Assembly (NCBI GenBank): GCA_034436155.1
Contig: DAOTVP010000069.1
Location: forward strand, 1-64,000
Source: GCA-2794515 sp034436155
Lineage (GTDB): Bacteria; Chloroflexota; Anaerolineae; Aggregatilineales; Phototrophicaceae
Reading direction: 5' to 3'
Length of the DNA: 64,000 nucleotides
The notes beneath the pieces were generated by a model. The model was not told the origin of the DNA, made no database searches, and was given only the letters and a program-made list of their open reading frames with translations. Shown here piece after piece: positions 1 to 8,774 of the stretch (the stretch's first letter is position 1; every line of letters starts with the position of its first letter). The translations under genes and the position numbers were made by a program.

Positions 1-12
1 AACATCGTCCAT
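1..12 (-). CDS. 5' end of a gene leaving the left edge (four codons)
   Basis: On the minus strand an ATG at 12-10 opens a frame (M-D-D-V) that leaves the window. A textbook Shine-Dalgarno AGGAGG lies at 27-22, nine bases upstream, which is the main reason for calling a start. The product cannot be inferred. The gene follows the 146-952 gene in the same direction, about 130 bases after its stop, so it could be read from the same transcript. Confidence 0.45.
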
Positions 13-118
13 TTTGATAAACCTCCTATTTTTTGGTGTTGGGTCAGACGATGGTTATTTTACCTGGTCACGATGTTAACGAACAATTTGGGGGTCTGAA
101 CTCACCAACCCTTACACC

Positions 119-137
119 AAGCGCATATATCGTCCCT
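119..137 (-). repeat. Half copy of the nested-hairpin repeat
   Basis: Read on the minus strand this segment gives GGGACGATATATGCGCTTGG, the 5' half of the nested hairpins found intact elsewhere (for example 16141-16173). The matching 3' half is not recognisable, so this looks like a decayed copy. It lies just 3' of the stop codon of the 146-952 gene, like the other copies in this window. Confidence 0.4.
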
Positions 138-145
138 TGCTGGAT

Positions 146-952
146 TTATGGCGTGACCAGTTCTAAAACCTCACCTGTTTCGATGTCGACCGTCGCCACG
201 ATGACCACCGCCTCATCCACCAAAAACGCCACGCGCCAAATATCGCCCTCAACGCGCTCGGTGGCGGTTGTCCATGTGCGCCCGCGCAAGGCACTACCTA
301 CCTCGCTGTTGGCGAAAGCGATATTCACGGCTTGCGCTTGGGTGTCTTGTAACCATTCGTCATAATCGGGCAAATCGGGGAAGTAAATCCCTGTTAGGCG
401 CGGATTATTCAGGTTGTTGGGCGAATAACCATCCTCAAATTCAACCGTCACCCATAACGCATATTCCCCCGCGGCAATATACGCGCCCCACTGATCATTC
501 CAACCTTCGTAACTCACATAAAAATCATATTGGGCGGGGTTATCAAGCAATTCCAAAATATCGGGATGATTGCTCAGATAATCTTTGATGATGGGCATGG
601 CGATCTCTTCTTGTGCATCTGTCGCGCCGATATACGTATCCCATGAATAAATCCGCCCCAATTCGGGGTTTAGATCGGCAAATCCGATGCCCTCACCATC
701 ACTCGTCACAAAATACACCCGCCAAATGCCGTAGGCATTTTTGGTATTGAAAGTGACGGCATTCCATCCGCCATAATAATCTTCGACATCAGCCAGCACA
801 TCGGCAAATTGGGGCGATTGCGCCACCATAGCGATGACTTCTTCATCCGTAAACTTGGTCTGTGCCGATACATTCTCGCGGAATGCGGTGAATAAACTCC
901 CCGCGAAAAAGGCGAGTATCAACAACGGGACGAAGAACAATAATTTTTTCAT
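146..952 (-). CDS. Secreted protein of unknown function, PepSY-like C-terminus
   Basis: A 268-residue protein with an N-terminal signal peptide or anchor (MKKLLFFVPLLILAFFAGSL, then a polar region and ANVSAQ-like cleavage zone), so it is exported. The body is rich in Tyr, Trp and acidic residues. The last ~65 residues (an alanine-rich helix, then two strands ending in VDIETGEVLE) resemble the PepSY fold, often found in secreted protease inhibitors and regulators; this is a resemblance only. It lies nine bases after the DUF1501 gene and is probably the third gene of the 3710-to-146 operon. A role beside the DUF1501/DUF1800 pair is inferred from position alone. Confidence 0.7.
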   Translation of the reverse strand: MKKLLFFVPLLILAFFAGSLFTAFRENVSAQTKFTDEEVIAMVAQSPQFADVLADVEDYYGGWNAVTFNTKNAYGIWRVYFVTSDGEGIGFADLNPELGRIYSWDTYIGATDAQEEIAMPIIKDYLSNHPDILELLDNPAQYDFYVSYEGWNDQWGAYIAAGEYALWVTVEFEDGYSPNNLNNPRLTGIYFPDLPDYDEWLQDTQAQAVNIAFANSEVGSALRGRTWTTATERVEGDIWRVAFLVDEAVVIVATVDIETGEVLELVTP

Positions 953-961
953 AACGCATCC

Positions 962-2218
962 TCATTCCACAAATAGGTTATGCAGATTCACAGTATGGTT
1001 CGGGAAAATTTGGTCAACGGCATTGTTTTTCACCCGTTTAATCAACAATTCCGCCAAAATATCGCGGTAATCGGTGGTGACGGCGAGGTCGCCATCATCC
1101 ATGACATCATCGCTCATGCCACGCCAATCGGCATACACCCCGCCTGTCGATGCGCCACCCATCACAAACATGACACTTGCACGTCCGTGGTCTGTGCCTG
1201 CGGAAGCATTTTCGGAGGCAGTGCGCCCAAATTCGCTCATGCTGACCACCGTCACACGGCTCATGTAATCTTGTAAATCGGCATAGAAAGCGGCGAGTCC
1301 GCGTGCAAAATCATCGAGCAAATACGCCATTTCGCCATCGACACTGCCCTGACCATCATGCGTATCCCAACCGCCACTATCCACACAGGCGACCTCTAAG
1401 CCCATATCGGCTTTGATGAGTTGGGCGATTTGGCGCAACCCACGCCCAAATTCGCTATCGGGATATTCCGCGCCATATTCGGGTTGATAATATTGATTGG
1501 CAAGATCCTGAAGCTGATTCATGGTATTAAACACTTGCGCCGCCTGCCCCGATAAAATATCGGTGGGGGTCTCTACCCGATACAACCCCGATAATGTTTG
1601 CTGAACTTGCGCGAGCTGGTCTTGCCTGCCGCCGAGATGAAAATCGGCAATGGAGCGCAGCGCCAACGCCGAAATTTCACCCCGCAACGAAGCGGGGAGC
1701 ATCGTCCCCATGCCAACGGCGCGGAATGGCGAATTATTTTGCCAACTGGCAGTCGCCAAATGACGGGCAACCCACCCCGTGGGGGTCATTTTATCGCCAG
1801 GGATGCCGCGTTCCATGAACTCCATCGCCTCAAAGTGCGAGCGTGACGGGTCTGGCGAGCCAACCCCGTGAATAATCGTCAATTGATTGGCATCGTAAAT
1901 ATCTTTGAGCGGGCGCAAACGCGGGTGCAATCCAAAAAAGTCGTTCAGGTTGATAGCACTGTTATCTGTGCCATCGGGTTCGCCGATAGCAATCGTCGGG
2001 CGACGGTCATAATAACCCGCCCCTTCGCCAAACGGGACAACGGCATTCAGCCCGTCCATGCCACCCCGATTAAAAATCACCACCAACACATCGCGTTCAC
2101 GTCCACCTTGTTGCCCAAACGCCAAGCGTGGCATCCAACTGGGGAATAAGTTTTGGCTCACGCCCAAAACACCGCCCGCGACACCTGTGCCTAAAAATTG
2201 TCTGCGTGTTATTGTCAT
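962..2218 (-). CDS. DUF1501 family protein, Tat-exported
   Basis: A 418-residue protein. The N-terminus has a twin-arginine motif (TRRQFLGTG) followed by a hydrophobic stretch, so export in folded form by the Tat pathway is likely. The body matches DUF1501, an alkaline-phosphatase/sulfatase-like fold: VVIFNRGGMDGLN early, FEAMEFMERG and GWVARHL in the middle, SGGWDTHDGQ, and VVSMSEFGRT near the C-terminus, with Asp/His clusters that could bind metal. DUF1501 genes are commonly paired with DUF1800 genes, as here: the DUF1800 gene ends 25 bases upstream. No substrate has been established for the family that I can state, so only the pairing and export are firm. Confidence 0.88.
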   Translation of the reverse strand: MTITRRQFLGTGVAGGVLGVSQNLFPSWMPRLAFGQQGGRERDVLVVIFNRGGMDGLNAVVPFGEGAGYYDRRPTIAIGEPDGTDNSAINLNDFFGLHPRLRPLKDIYDANQLTIIHGVGSPDPSRSHFEAMEFMERGIPGDKMTPTGWVARHLATASWQNNSPFRAVGMGTMLPASLRGEISALALRSIADFHLGGRQDQLAQVQQTLSGLYRVETPTDILSGQAAQVFNTMNQLQDLANQYYQPEYGAEYPDSEFGRGLRQIAQLIKADMGLEVACVDSGGWDTHDGQGSVDGEMAYLLDDFARGLAAFYADLQDYMSRVTVVSMSEFGRTASENASAGTDHGRASVMFVMGGASTGGVYADWRGMSDDVMDDGDLAVTTDYRDILAELLIKRVKNNAVDQIFPNHTVNLHNLFVE

Positions 2219-2243
2219 ATCATCACATCCTTGTTATCACTCA

Positions 2244-3710
2244 CTAACGCCATTGAAATTGCGGAGACGCGATGACCAACCCGACCAATATCGGCAGATA
2301 TTGACGGCGCAAACGGTCATCCACAGGGGCAGACGCATCCCCATTCCGATTGAGCAAATTGACAAACGATTGGCGTAATTCGGGCGGATAAGCGACAGGC
2401 ACGAGGCGCTCAATCACCACATCCACCAATTCGCCAACCGTACCCGCTTGTGGGATGACCGCATCTAAATTCAGCGTGATACCTTCGGCGAAGCCCTCCC
2501 CCGCCAGCGCCATATTGAGCGCCAAATTCCAGCGATACAGCAAGCCGTTGGTATTCAGCCACGCATCAGTCACATCGGGGTAGCCATTGGGTGGATGCCA
2601 CGCATACGGCAATTGTCCCATGCCTTCGAGCGGTTCGATGAAGGTATAGGTGTTATCTACATCCAAACCATCGCGCAATACGCGCAATGTGCCGACCACA
2701 AAATCAATCGGGCGACGGAATTTTTGCCCATAAGCATTCATAAATTCATCAGAGAGCAACAAGTGACGCATGGTAGCGCGAATATCTCCGCCTGTGGTGA
2801 AAAAGACTTCGGCGGTGCTTTGGACGATACTTTCGGGCGGAAAATCGGCGATAAAACGGCGACATAATTTCTGGGCGATAAACCGCGCCGTAGACGGGTG
2901 ATACGCGAGGATGTCTAGCACCTGTAACCCGTCTTCGATACCCCGTCCTGCGGGCATCGTCACACCCAATACCGTCTTTTCGCCCGTATCGTGCATGTTC
3001 ATATCGAACACAAACATATTATCGCGCCCATATTCAATCGTCCAACCTGTAAGGGCGCGTGCCACTTCGACCACATCCTGTTCGGTATAACCCCCATTCA
3101 CACCAAGCGTATGCAATTCCATCAATTCACGGGCATAATTTTCGTTGGGGTATTCTTTATCGCTGACATCATTATCTAAATAGAGCAACATGGCGGGGCT
3201 TTGGGCGCTGGCGAAGAGCAAATCGCGGAAGTTACCCAGCGCGTGCTTGCGAATCACCTCGCGGTCATCAATTGTTTTTTCGGTCAAATAATCTTGTAGG
3301 GGGATGTTGAAGTGGTCTGTCCAAAATTCAACCATCAGCTCATACAATTGGCGCTCGCTATACGTCGCCCGAAACAACCGCGCCCATAACACGGTGGTAT
3401 ATACAAAGCCATATTGCTCATCGGCAATGGCACGCAGTTGGGTGGTGGGCATACTCAAAATTTGGCGCTTGGATAAAAAATCATCTACAACGGGGTCGGG
3501 GATGGCTTCGGGATTGAGTTGCCACTCGATATAGCCCGCTATTCCCATTTGTTGAATTGCCTCAATATCTTTGGGAGTCACGCCCCATGTGAGCCGACTG
3601 AGGACGTGTAATTCGGGTGAACGGGGGGTAAAATCATCCGCCCGTCCCTGACTGCGCGTGGGCATCTTTCCGCCCAGCATGGCAAAAAAATCACGGCGAT
3701 TGATTGGCAT
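2244..3710 (-). CDS. DUF1800 family protein
   Basis: A 488-residue protein matching DUF1800. Visible family features are LHVLSRLTWGVTPKDIEAI near the N-terminus, LMVEFWTDHFNIP, a middle block NYARELMELHTLGV followed by YTEQDVVEVARALTGW, and AQKLCRRF. The N-terminus carries twin arginines (NRRDFFAML) but no clear hydrophobic core after them, so export may depend on the Tat-exported DUF1501 partner; this is inference. It is the first gene of a three-gene minus-strand operon. The start is the ATG at 3710 and the upstream gap is shared with the divergent TIR-WD40 gene. Confidence 0.87.
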   Translation of the reverse strand: MPINRRDFFAMLGGKMPTRSQGRADDFTPRSPELHVLSRLTWGVTPKDIEAIQQMGIAGYIEWQLNPEAIPDPVVDDFLSKRQILSMPTTQLRAIADEQYGFVYTTVLWARLFRATYSERQLYELMVEFWTDHFNIPLQDYLTEKTIDDREVIRKHALGNFRDLLFASAQSPAMLLYLDNDVSDKEYPNENYARELMELHTLGVNGGYTEQDVVEVARALTGWTIEYGRDNMFVFDMNMHDTGEKTVLGVTMPAGRGIEDGLQVLDILAYHPSTARFIAQKLCRRFIADFPPESIVQSTAEVFFTTGGDIRATMRHLLLSDEFMNAYGQKFRRPIDFVVGTLRVLRDGLDVDNTYTFIEPLEGMGQLPYAWHPPNGYPDVTDAWLNTNGLLYRWNLALNMALAGEGFAEGITLNLDAVIPQAGTVGELVDVVIERLVPVAYPPELRQSFVNLLNRNGDASAPVDDRLRRQYLPILVGLVIASPQFQWR

Positions 3711-3907
3711 ATATCTAGCCCTTTCAATACTTTTTTGACGAATCGCACATCTTGATTATATGAGTATTTGATGAATAAAGTCATCTGAGACAATGGTCAT
3801 ATAACGCTATATAACAAATCACATCCCAACCCCAAAATATTTCGTTAAATATAACGGTAGTCCTGTTTAAGGTCTAAATAGGGTTGTGTTAAATGTTATA
3901 AAATCGC

Positions 3908-3936
3908 TTGAACTTGCGCCGTGCGTCCGCCATACT
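3908..3936 (+). promoter_or_regulatory. Candidate promoter of the TIR-WD40 gene
   Basis: TTGAAC at 3908-3913 and CATACT at 3931-3936 are 17 bases apart, 40 bases before the start codon at 3976, which has AAGGGAA just upstream. The -35 matches five of six consensus positions and the -10 four of six. The 265-base divergent gap (3711-3975) is AT-rich and holds no other structure that I could support. Confidence 0.4.
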
Positions 3937-3975
3937 TGTGTCAAATGAGATGGCAAGTGTATCAAAAGGGAATTT

Positions 3976-5382
3976 ATGACTCGTGTTTTCATCGCCTATG
4001 CCGAACAGGATGGCGAAGTGGCTTTGTATCTGGCTACACAATTGCGGATGCGCGGGGTCGATTTATACATCGATTACAACCGCATGATGCAAGGCGAGAC
4101 CTTCTCGCGCCAGTTGATGAACGAGATAAAAGGGGCGGATTGTCTTGTCCTCATCCAGAGCAAATCGGCATTACAGAGCGACTTGGTACAAGCCGAATTG
4201 TCGTATGCCATCGAGAATAACATCAAAATTATCACTTTAGCCTTAGAACGCCTGAATTTACGTGAAAGTGGAGAGTTTGCATCTGTGTTGAATGATAACC
4301 CGATTGATTTTTCGGAATGGATACGCACCAAGCAAGCCCGTAACGCGGTCAATGAACTTGAATCGCGGTTGAACCAGAAAGGCGATGATACGGTACTATC
4401 GAGTAACAACATCACCCAATTAACCGAATTGGTGCGCCTAGAGGGACATACCAGTTGGGTGCGTGCCGCCCGTTTTTCGCCCGATGGCAATAAGTTGGCT
4501 TCGTGCGCCAACGATAACACCATCAAATTGTGGGATACGCGCAATCGGGATATTGCTAATCGTTATCCACCGCTCATGACCACCCTCACCGCGCATAAAT
4601 CGCTGGTGTGGGATGTGGCATTCTCGCCAACAGAGAATATCCTCGCCACTTGTGGCAATGATAACGCTGTGCGGATGTGGGATTTGGATGAATATCCAGA
4701 ACCAGTTGAATTCACCCGTTTTGTAGACCATCATGAACCGGTTTTTAGCCTCGCATTTTCGCCTGATGGTGATTTATTGGCATCTACGTCTAAAGATAAC
4801 AGTGTGCATTTGCGCGATATTCGGCGCATCAAAGTGAACGGCATCGCCGAAGCAATTGTGCCATTGTTGCATAGCAGTTTCGTCTATTCGACCGCTTTCT
4901 CGAATGATGGTCAGTTGATTGCATCAGGCGGGATGGATAGCACGGTGCGTATATGGGAAATTGACCGTAGCAATTTACGCGGATTGGCGCGTGCCAAACC
5001 GCAATTTTTAATTGGTCACATGAGTTGGATCAATATGGTGCAATTTTCACCCACGCAAAATTGGCTGGCATCTTGTTCGCACGATAAAAGCATCCGCATT
5101 TGGGATATTCAAAACATGCGCGAATATGGTGTATTGATAGGACACAAAGATTCGGTCAATAGCATCACTTTTTCGCCCGATGGGCGCTTATTGGCATCTA
5201 CATCCAAAGATAATACCCTGCGCGTGTGGGATATGAACAACGGACACGAATTATTGTGCATTCAGGCGCACGAAAAATGGGCGAATGGCGTGGTTTTTTC
5301 CCCGAATGGCAAGTTGATCGTCACCACAGGTGGCGATAATAGCATCAAATTTTGGGGTTTCAGCAAAGTCGCCCAACATTAA
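3976..5382 (+). CDS. TIR domain fused to a seven-bladed WD40 propeller
   Basis: A 468-residue cytoplasmic protein with no signal peptide or membrane segment. Residues 1 to about 135 form a TIR domain (RVFIAYAEQDGEVA, VDLYIDY, then QSDLVQAELSYAI). Glu74 falls where NAD-cleaving TIR domains carry their catalytic Glu. Residues ~150-465 contain seven WD40 repeats, each with the FSPDG...LAS...D.T/S..WD pattern, enough for one closed propeller. The pairing suggests a sensor (propeller) with a signalling or NADase effector (TIR). TIR-WD40 proteins are found in bacterial conflict and signalling systems, but no partner gene is adjacent, so an immune role is inference. Its stop codon overlaps that of the convergent gene. 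Confidence 0.85.
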   Translation: MTRVFIAYAEQDGEVALYLATQLRMRGVDLYIDYNRMMQGETFSRQLMNEIKGADCLVLIQSKSALQSDLVQAELSYAIENNIKIITLALERLNLRESGEFASVLNDNPIDFSEWIRTKQARNAVNELESRLNQKGDDTVLSSNNITQLTELVRLEGHTSWVRAARFSPDGNKLASCANDNTIKLWDTRNRDIANRYPPLMTTLTAHKSLVWDVAFSPTENILATCGNDNAVRMWDLDEYPEPVEFTRFVDHHEPVFSLAFSPDGDLLASTSKDNSVHLRDIRRIKVNGIAEAIVPLLHSSFVYSTAFSNDGQLIASGGMDSTVRIWEIDRSNLRGLARAKPQFLIGHMSWINMVQFSPTQNWLASCSHDKSIRIWDIQNMREYGVLIGHKDSVNSITFSPDGRLLASTSKDNTLRVWDMNNGHELLCIQAHEKWANGVVFSPNGKLIVTTGGDNSIKFWGFSKVAQH

Positions 5383-6215
5383 GGATGCGGTTTCCACAGA
5401 GGATAACGCGCCTGTGGAATATTGAATAACACTTCGCCCGTCAATGAGACGACCACCACCTCCGCCACACGATTCTGTCGCTTGCTAAAGGCTATGCGGG
5501 TGCTATCTGGCGACCAGTCGGGCGCATCTGGCATCATCTCTTCCGCCGTGAGGGGATAAATTTCTTGACGTTGCCCGCGAATGACGACATATAACCCCCA
5601 TCGGTTATTCCGATAATCGACCAACGCCGTGTATAACTGGTTAGGGGCGCGTTGATAATTGGGGAATAACTGCTGAATATAACGTTGAACATCGTCATCG
5701 TTAATATCGACCAATTGAGGCGGTGTTCCATCTAAAAATCCGCGATAAAATTGGACGATATTGCTCCCCGCTTGTTGCGCCTGAAAAATCAGATGTTGAT
5801 TATCATCCGTCCAAAAAGGTGGGCGCTCGGTAGCAATGATAACCAATAAATCGGCGCTGATTAACCGTAAATCACGTCCATCGGAGCGCATCACATATAA
5901 CCCTGATGGATTGGCAATATCGCCCAATCGGCGGGCGATCATGGCAATCATCGCGCCATCCGATGACCAATTAAACACCTGTGGATATACATTCGGCGGT
6001 GTAATCGACACGATATGCCCCGTCCGCACATCATAACTATTCACGGCAAATCGCCCGTCCGTCCATACGCTGTTCGTTCTGGGTCCGATGAAGGCGATAA
6101 CATCGCCTTCATTTTGGTCACTGATGAAAAGCATGGCGATCACCAAAAACCCGATCACCAAAAATAATAGGCTCGTCACTCGGAGAATCTGCCAGAAAAA
6201 TTTGAGGGGCATCAT
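5379..6215 (-). CDS. Membrane-anchored TolB-like beta-propeller protein
   Basis: About 278 residues: an N-terminal membrane anchor (LLFLVIGFLVIAMLFI) then a periplasm- or surface-side domain with TolB/WD40-like repeats, such as WSSDGAMIAMIARR, FWTDDNQHLIFQAQ and WSPDSTRIAFSKR. Such propellers usually bind partners rather than catalyse. The preferred start is ATG 6215, which makes an ATGA overlap with the upstream gene's stop; ATG 6224 is also open but has no ribosome site. It is the last gene of the 8244-to-5379 operon. The protein is short for a full propeller (about four blades), so it may pair with its neighbour. Confidence 0.72.
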   Translation of the reverse strand: MMPLKFFWQILRVTSLLFLVIGFLVIAMLFISDQNEGDVIAFIGPRTNSVWTDGRFAVNSYDVRTGHIVSITPPNVYPQVFNWSSDGAMIAMIARRLGDIANPSGLYVMRSDGRDLRLISADLLVIIATERPPFWTDDNQHLIFQAQQAGSNIVQFYRGFLDGTPPQLVDINDDDVQRYIQQLFPNYQRAPNQLYTALVDYRNNRWGLYVVIRGQRQEIYPLTAEEMMPDAPDWSPDSTRIAFSKRQNRVAEVVVVSLTGEVLFNIPQARYPLWKPHP

Positions 6216-7288
6216 GGTTTCCATTGGGGTGAAAAATGATCGGTATACGAAAATGTCAATTGGCGCACATCACCCCCATCTGCCGATACGATGTATAATT
6301 GCCGATTAAAACCAAATTGGGGGATGGCGGTATAGACCAACCACTGGGCATCGGGCGACCATATCAACGTGGCAGGACGATGATTAGCCGCCGTGAGTTG
6401 TTGAATATCTACCCCATCCGCCGTCATCAGAAAAAGGTTCAATCCGCCGTTTCGGGATGAGATAAACGCGATGCGATCCCCATGAGGCGACCATTTGGGC
6501 GAGAAATCCTCACCCGGATGACGCGATAAATTGATGATTGCGCCATTGCTCACATTGACGCGGTAAATCTCGTAATTACCATCGCGTTGGGTGGTGAAAA
6601 TGATGTATGCCCCATCGGGCGACCAATCATATTCATCACGGACAATTTGCATCCCCGACGTGAGTATGCGTGCATGGTTGCCAGTCGCATCAGCCACGGC
6701 GAGTTCACTAAAAAATTGCCCACCCACCAGATAGGCAATCTGCGAGCCATCGGGCGACCAGCGTGGTGTATGTTCGCTGGCGGATGTATTCATCGATTGC
6801 CCGATATTGCTCACTCGTTGCGTCTGATACTGATTCGGGCGCGTGATGACAATATCCCAATCGCCAGACCGAAACACCGCGTAGGCAATCCGTCCATCGG
6901 GCGACCATGCGGGATTTTCTTCGTTCACATTGCGCCCATTGTTCGTCAATAAGCGTTGGGTATAGGTGAAAAAATTCATCTGAAAAATGCGTCTCGCGCT
7001 CGATCGTCCTGTGATAGGGTTATAATCGCCACCCGCCGTGAACAAAAGATAATTGCCATCGGGCGACCAAGCTGGTTGCCCGTTGAAATTATCAAAATAG
7101 GTTAGACGAATAGATATACCATGCCAAATATCCAACAAATAAAGATGATGCCAATCCAATGGCGCATATCGCCCGATATAAACGATTATCGGCGCGGGGT
7201 TTGCCCTGCCTATCATCGGCGCTATCCACGCAAATAGCCAAATACATAAACTGATAATCATGGCAAGGCGTGCTATCCGCAAAAACAT
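6212..7288 (-). CDS. Membrane-anchored TolB-like beta-propeller protein
   Basis: About 358 residues: a signal anchor (IISLCIWLFAWIAP) followed by six or seven repeats of the form WSPDG..I.Y/F....G...I (for example PAWSPDGRIAYAV, PRWSPDGSQIAYL, YDWSPDGAYIIFT, PKWSPHGDRIAFI), typical of TolB/DPP-IV-type propellers. ATG 7288 is preferred: it makes a TGATG coupling with the upstream stop and has GGGGA eight bases upstream; a longer frame to 7315 exists. A paralogous propeller gene follows with an ATGA overlap. The function is probably binding or scaffolding outside the membrane; the ligand is unknown. Confidence 0.75.
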   Translation of the reverse strand: MFLRIARLAMIISLCIWLFAWIAPMIGRANPAPIIVYIGRYAPLDWHHLYLLDIWHGISIRLTYFDNFNGQPAWSPDGNYLLFTAGGDYNPITGRSSARRIFQMNFFTYTQRLLTNNGRNVNEENPAWSPDGRIAYAVFRSGDWDIVITRPNQYQTQRVSNIGQSMNTSASEHTPRWSPDGSQIAYLVGGQFFSELAVADATGNHARILTSGMQIVRDEYDWSPDGAYIIFTTQRDGNYEIYRVNVSNGAIINLSRHPGEDFSPKWSPHGDRIAFISSRNGGLNLFLMTADGVDIQQLTAANHRPATLIWSPDAQWLVYTAIPQFGFNRQLYIVSADGGDVRQLTFSYTDHFSPQWKP

Positions 7289-8244
7289 CAATATGTCCCC
7301 AAAAGCACGCGCCATGTCCCGCTATTTTGGCTACCTGAATAGGTTAGCGCGAGGATATTCCCGCGTGTTGGCAGGTAAATCAATCGTCCATTGGCAAAAT
7401 CTTGAATGGTGGCATTATCACCAATTTCAGGTGTGATGCCCCACCCCACACCATCCCGAACACCCATCATCGTGCGCCACACCTTGCCAAACCCGCGCAC
7501 GGGTTCGATCAATCCAGATGGGGGTGTTTCGCCACCGCTATCGGGATCTTGCCCGGCGATGAATGTATCTGGAAAACGCTGAAATGTGCCGTTGCTATAG
7601 AATACATAAATCAGACCGCCACTTTCATTGACCCAAATCATGCTCCCGCGTTCATAATTTTGCGTGGCGGATTGGATGGTGATGACCGCACCGCTCGCAC
7701 AGCCTAAAGCGGCACTCAAATTGGCATCTACCGATAGCGCCGTCGCAAATCCACCTGATGCGAAGATGGTGCAATTGGTTGGCGGGTTGCCGAAAGTGAT
7801 AGGTGTGGGAATGGGTTGCATAAAATCGGGCGGAATGGCATAAGTCGGGGGTAAATCGGTGATGCGTGAGGCGAGTTCTACCAATGAAAGCAACGGCGCA
7901 TTTTCGATGGTCTCGGTGGGGGTAATGGTTGGCGTGGATGTGATGCTCGGTGTTGGGCTAGGCGTGTCGGTGATGGTCGCCGATGGAGTCACGCTGGCGG
8001 TGGATGTTTTGGTCGGTGTTTCGGTGGGTGTCCATGAGGCGGGCAAATCCGATACACTGCTGACGGCTCGCGTTTGCGAGGCTGTCGGCGTGATTTGTGC
8101 CAAATCTATCGGTAGATTAGCTTGTGAAAGATCATCCGTTGGCAATTCAACCCGCGTGGGCAATCCCTGATTATCCACCGTCTCGGCGCACGCTGTTAAC
8201 ATCAACATAACGATGATGCTTATCAACATGATTTGTTTTTTCAT
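7288..8244 (-). CDS. Lipoprotein with Thr/Pro stalk, first gene of propeller operon
   Basis: About 318 residues. The N-terminus is a lipoprotein signal (MKKQIMLISIIVMLMLTAC) with the LTAC lipobox, so the mature protein should be anchored by lipid at Cys. A long Thr/Pro/Ser stalk follows (roughly residues 70-115), then a C-terminal domain of about 180 residues with Cys pairs (NCTIFASG, AALGCASGA) that may form a disulfide; I do not recognise the fold. ATG 8244 is chosen over 8250 because GAGGG then sits nine bases upstream. Two propeller genes follow with overlapping stops and starts, suggesting a co-expressed surface assembly. Confidence 0.72.
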   Translation of the reverse strand: MKKQIMLISIIVMLMLTACAETVDNQGLPTRVELPTDDLSQANLPIDLAQITPTASQTRAVSSVSDLPASWTPTETPTKTSTASVTPSATITDTPSPTPSITSTPTITPTETIENAPLLSLVELASRITDLPPTYAIPPDFMQPIPTPITFGNPPTNCTIFASGGFATALSVDANLSAALGCASGAVITIQSATQNYERGSMIWVNESGGLIYVFYSNGTFQRFPDTFIAGQDPDSGGETPPSGLIEPVRGFGKVWRTMMGVRDGVGWGITPEIGDNATIQDFANGRLIYLPTRGNILALTYSGSQNSGTWRVLLGTY

Positions 8245-8378
8245 CCACATAGCCCTCGTATATCAGATATTTACCTCATTATAGAAGGATTTTGAGCATA
8301 GCGAAATGTTGGTTTATGTACAAATTATGCTATACTACAAACAATTGTCCTAGTTGGCGTGAATTATGGATAAGTCCC

Positions 8379-8532
8379 GCCATCGGTTCAAAACCGATGG
8401 CTAGTCCGCCTTTGAAGCCCACTGAAGGGGCTTGATTTCACCTATTTTGAAGGGGTAAACTTGTTTTACGGCGGGTTTAAGCGCCTTTAGTGCGCTTTTG
8501 GGGCGCGTAGCTAGATGCTTTGAGCATCTAGC
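8379..8532. repeat. Hairpin cluster in the divergent gap 8251-8540
   Basis: The gap contains several short inverted repeats and no gene. Clearest are GCCATCGGTT/AACCGATGGC (8379-8388 and 8392-8401, three-base loop) and GCTAGATGC/GCATCTAGC (8510-8518 and 8524-8532) with loop TTTGA. Between them are weaker arms such as AAGCGC/GCGCTT. The GC-TTTGA-GC loop recurs next to the restriction-modification gene (25949-25971, 29930-29952). The cluster ends nine bases before the truncated methyltransferase remnant, so it may mark a deletion or insertion junction. Confidence 0.6.
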
Positions 8533-8540
8533 GGGGCTGT

Positions 8541-8774
8541 TTGGTGATTGGCAACACGGCGTTGCATAAAGTAGACATCCTCAATGCAGAAGTATTCACA
8601 GAGCAACTTCAAACATTAGGCATGGATTTGGTGACGATTATCAAGCGCGAAATTCCATCTAAAAATTTACCCTCTGTGCGTGACGAAAGCACAGGGCGCT
8701 TCGCCAAAGTGACCGATAACAATATCACGTATGCCTATCCGACTGAATATATCCTCGTGATGGAGAAGCGATGA
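8541..8774 (+). pseudogene. C-terminal remnant of a DNA methyltransferase
   Basis: A 77-codon frame that can open at TTG 8541. The peptide (VIGNTALHKVDILNAEVF, then IIKREIPSKNLPSVRD, TGRFAK and AYPTEYILVMEK) reads like the last segment of a DNA methyltransferase: a final strand, a helix, then the KREIPSK and YPTEYIL blocks. This assignment is from memory of the family, not a search. The AdoMet-binding and catalytic motifs are missing, and hairpin-rich DNA lies directly upstream, so the gene appears 5'-truncated. It overlaps the next small frame by ATGA, the usual coupling in restriction-modification operons. Confidence 0.5.

Noticed and set aside
8379..8532. A tRNA-like cloverleaf
   Set aside because: GCCATCGGTTCAAAACCGATGG looks T-arm-like at first, but no acceptor stem, anticodon arm or CCA-adjacent discriminator can be built around it.
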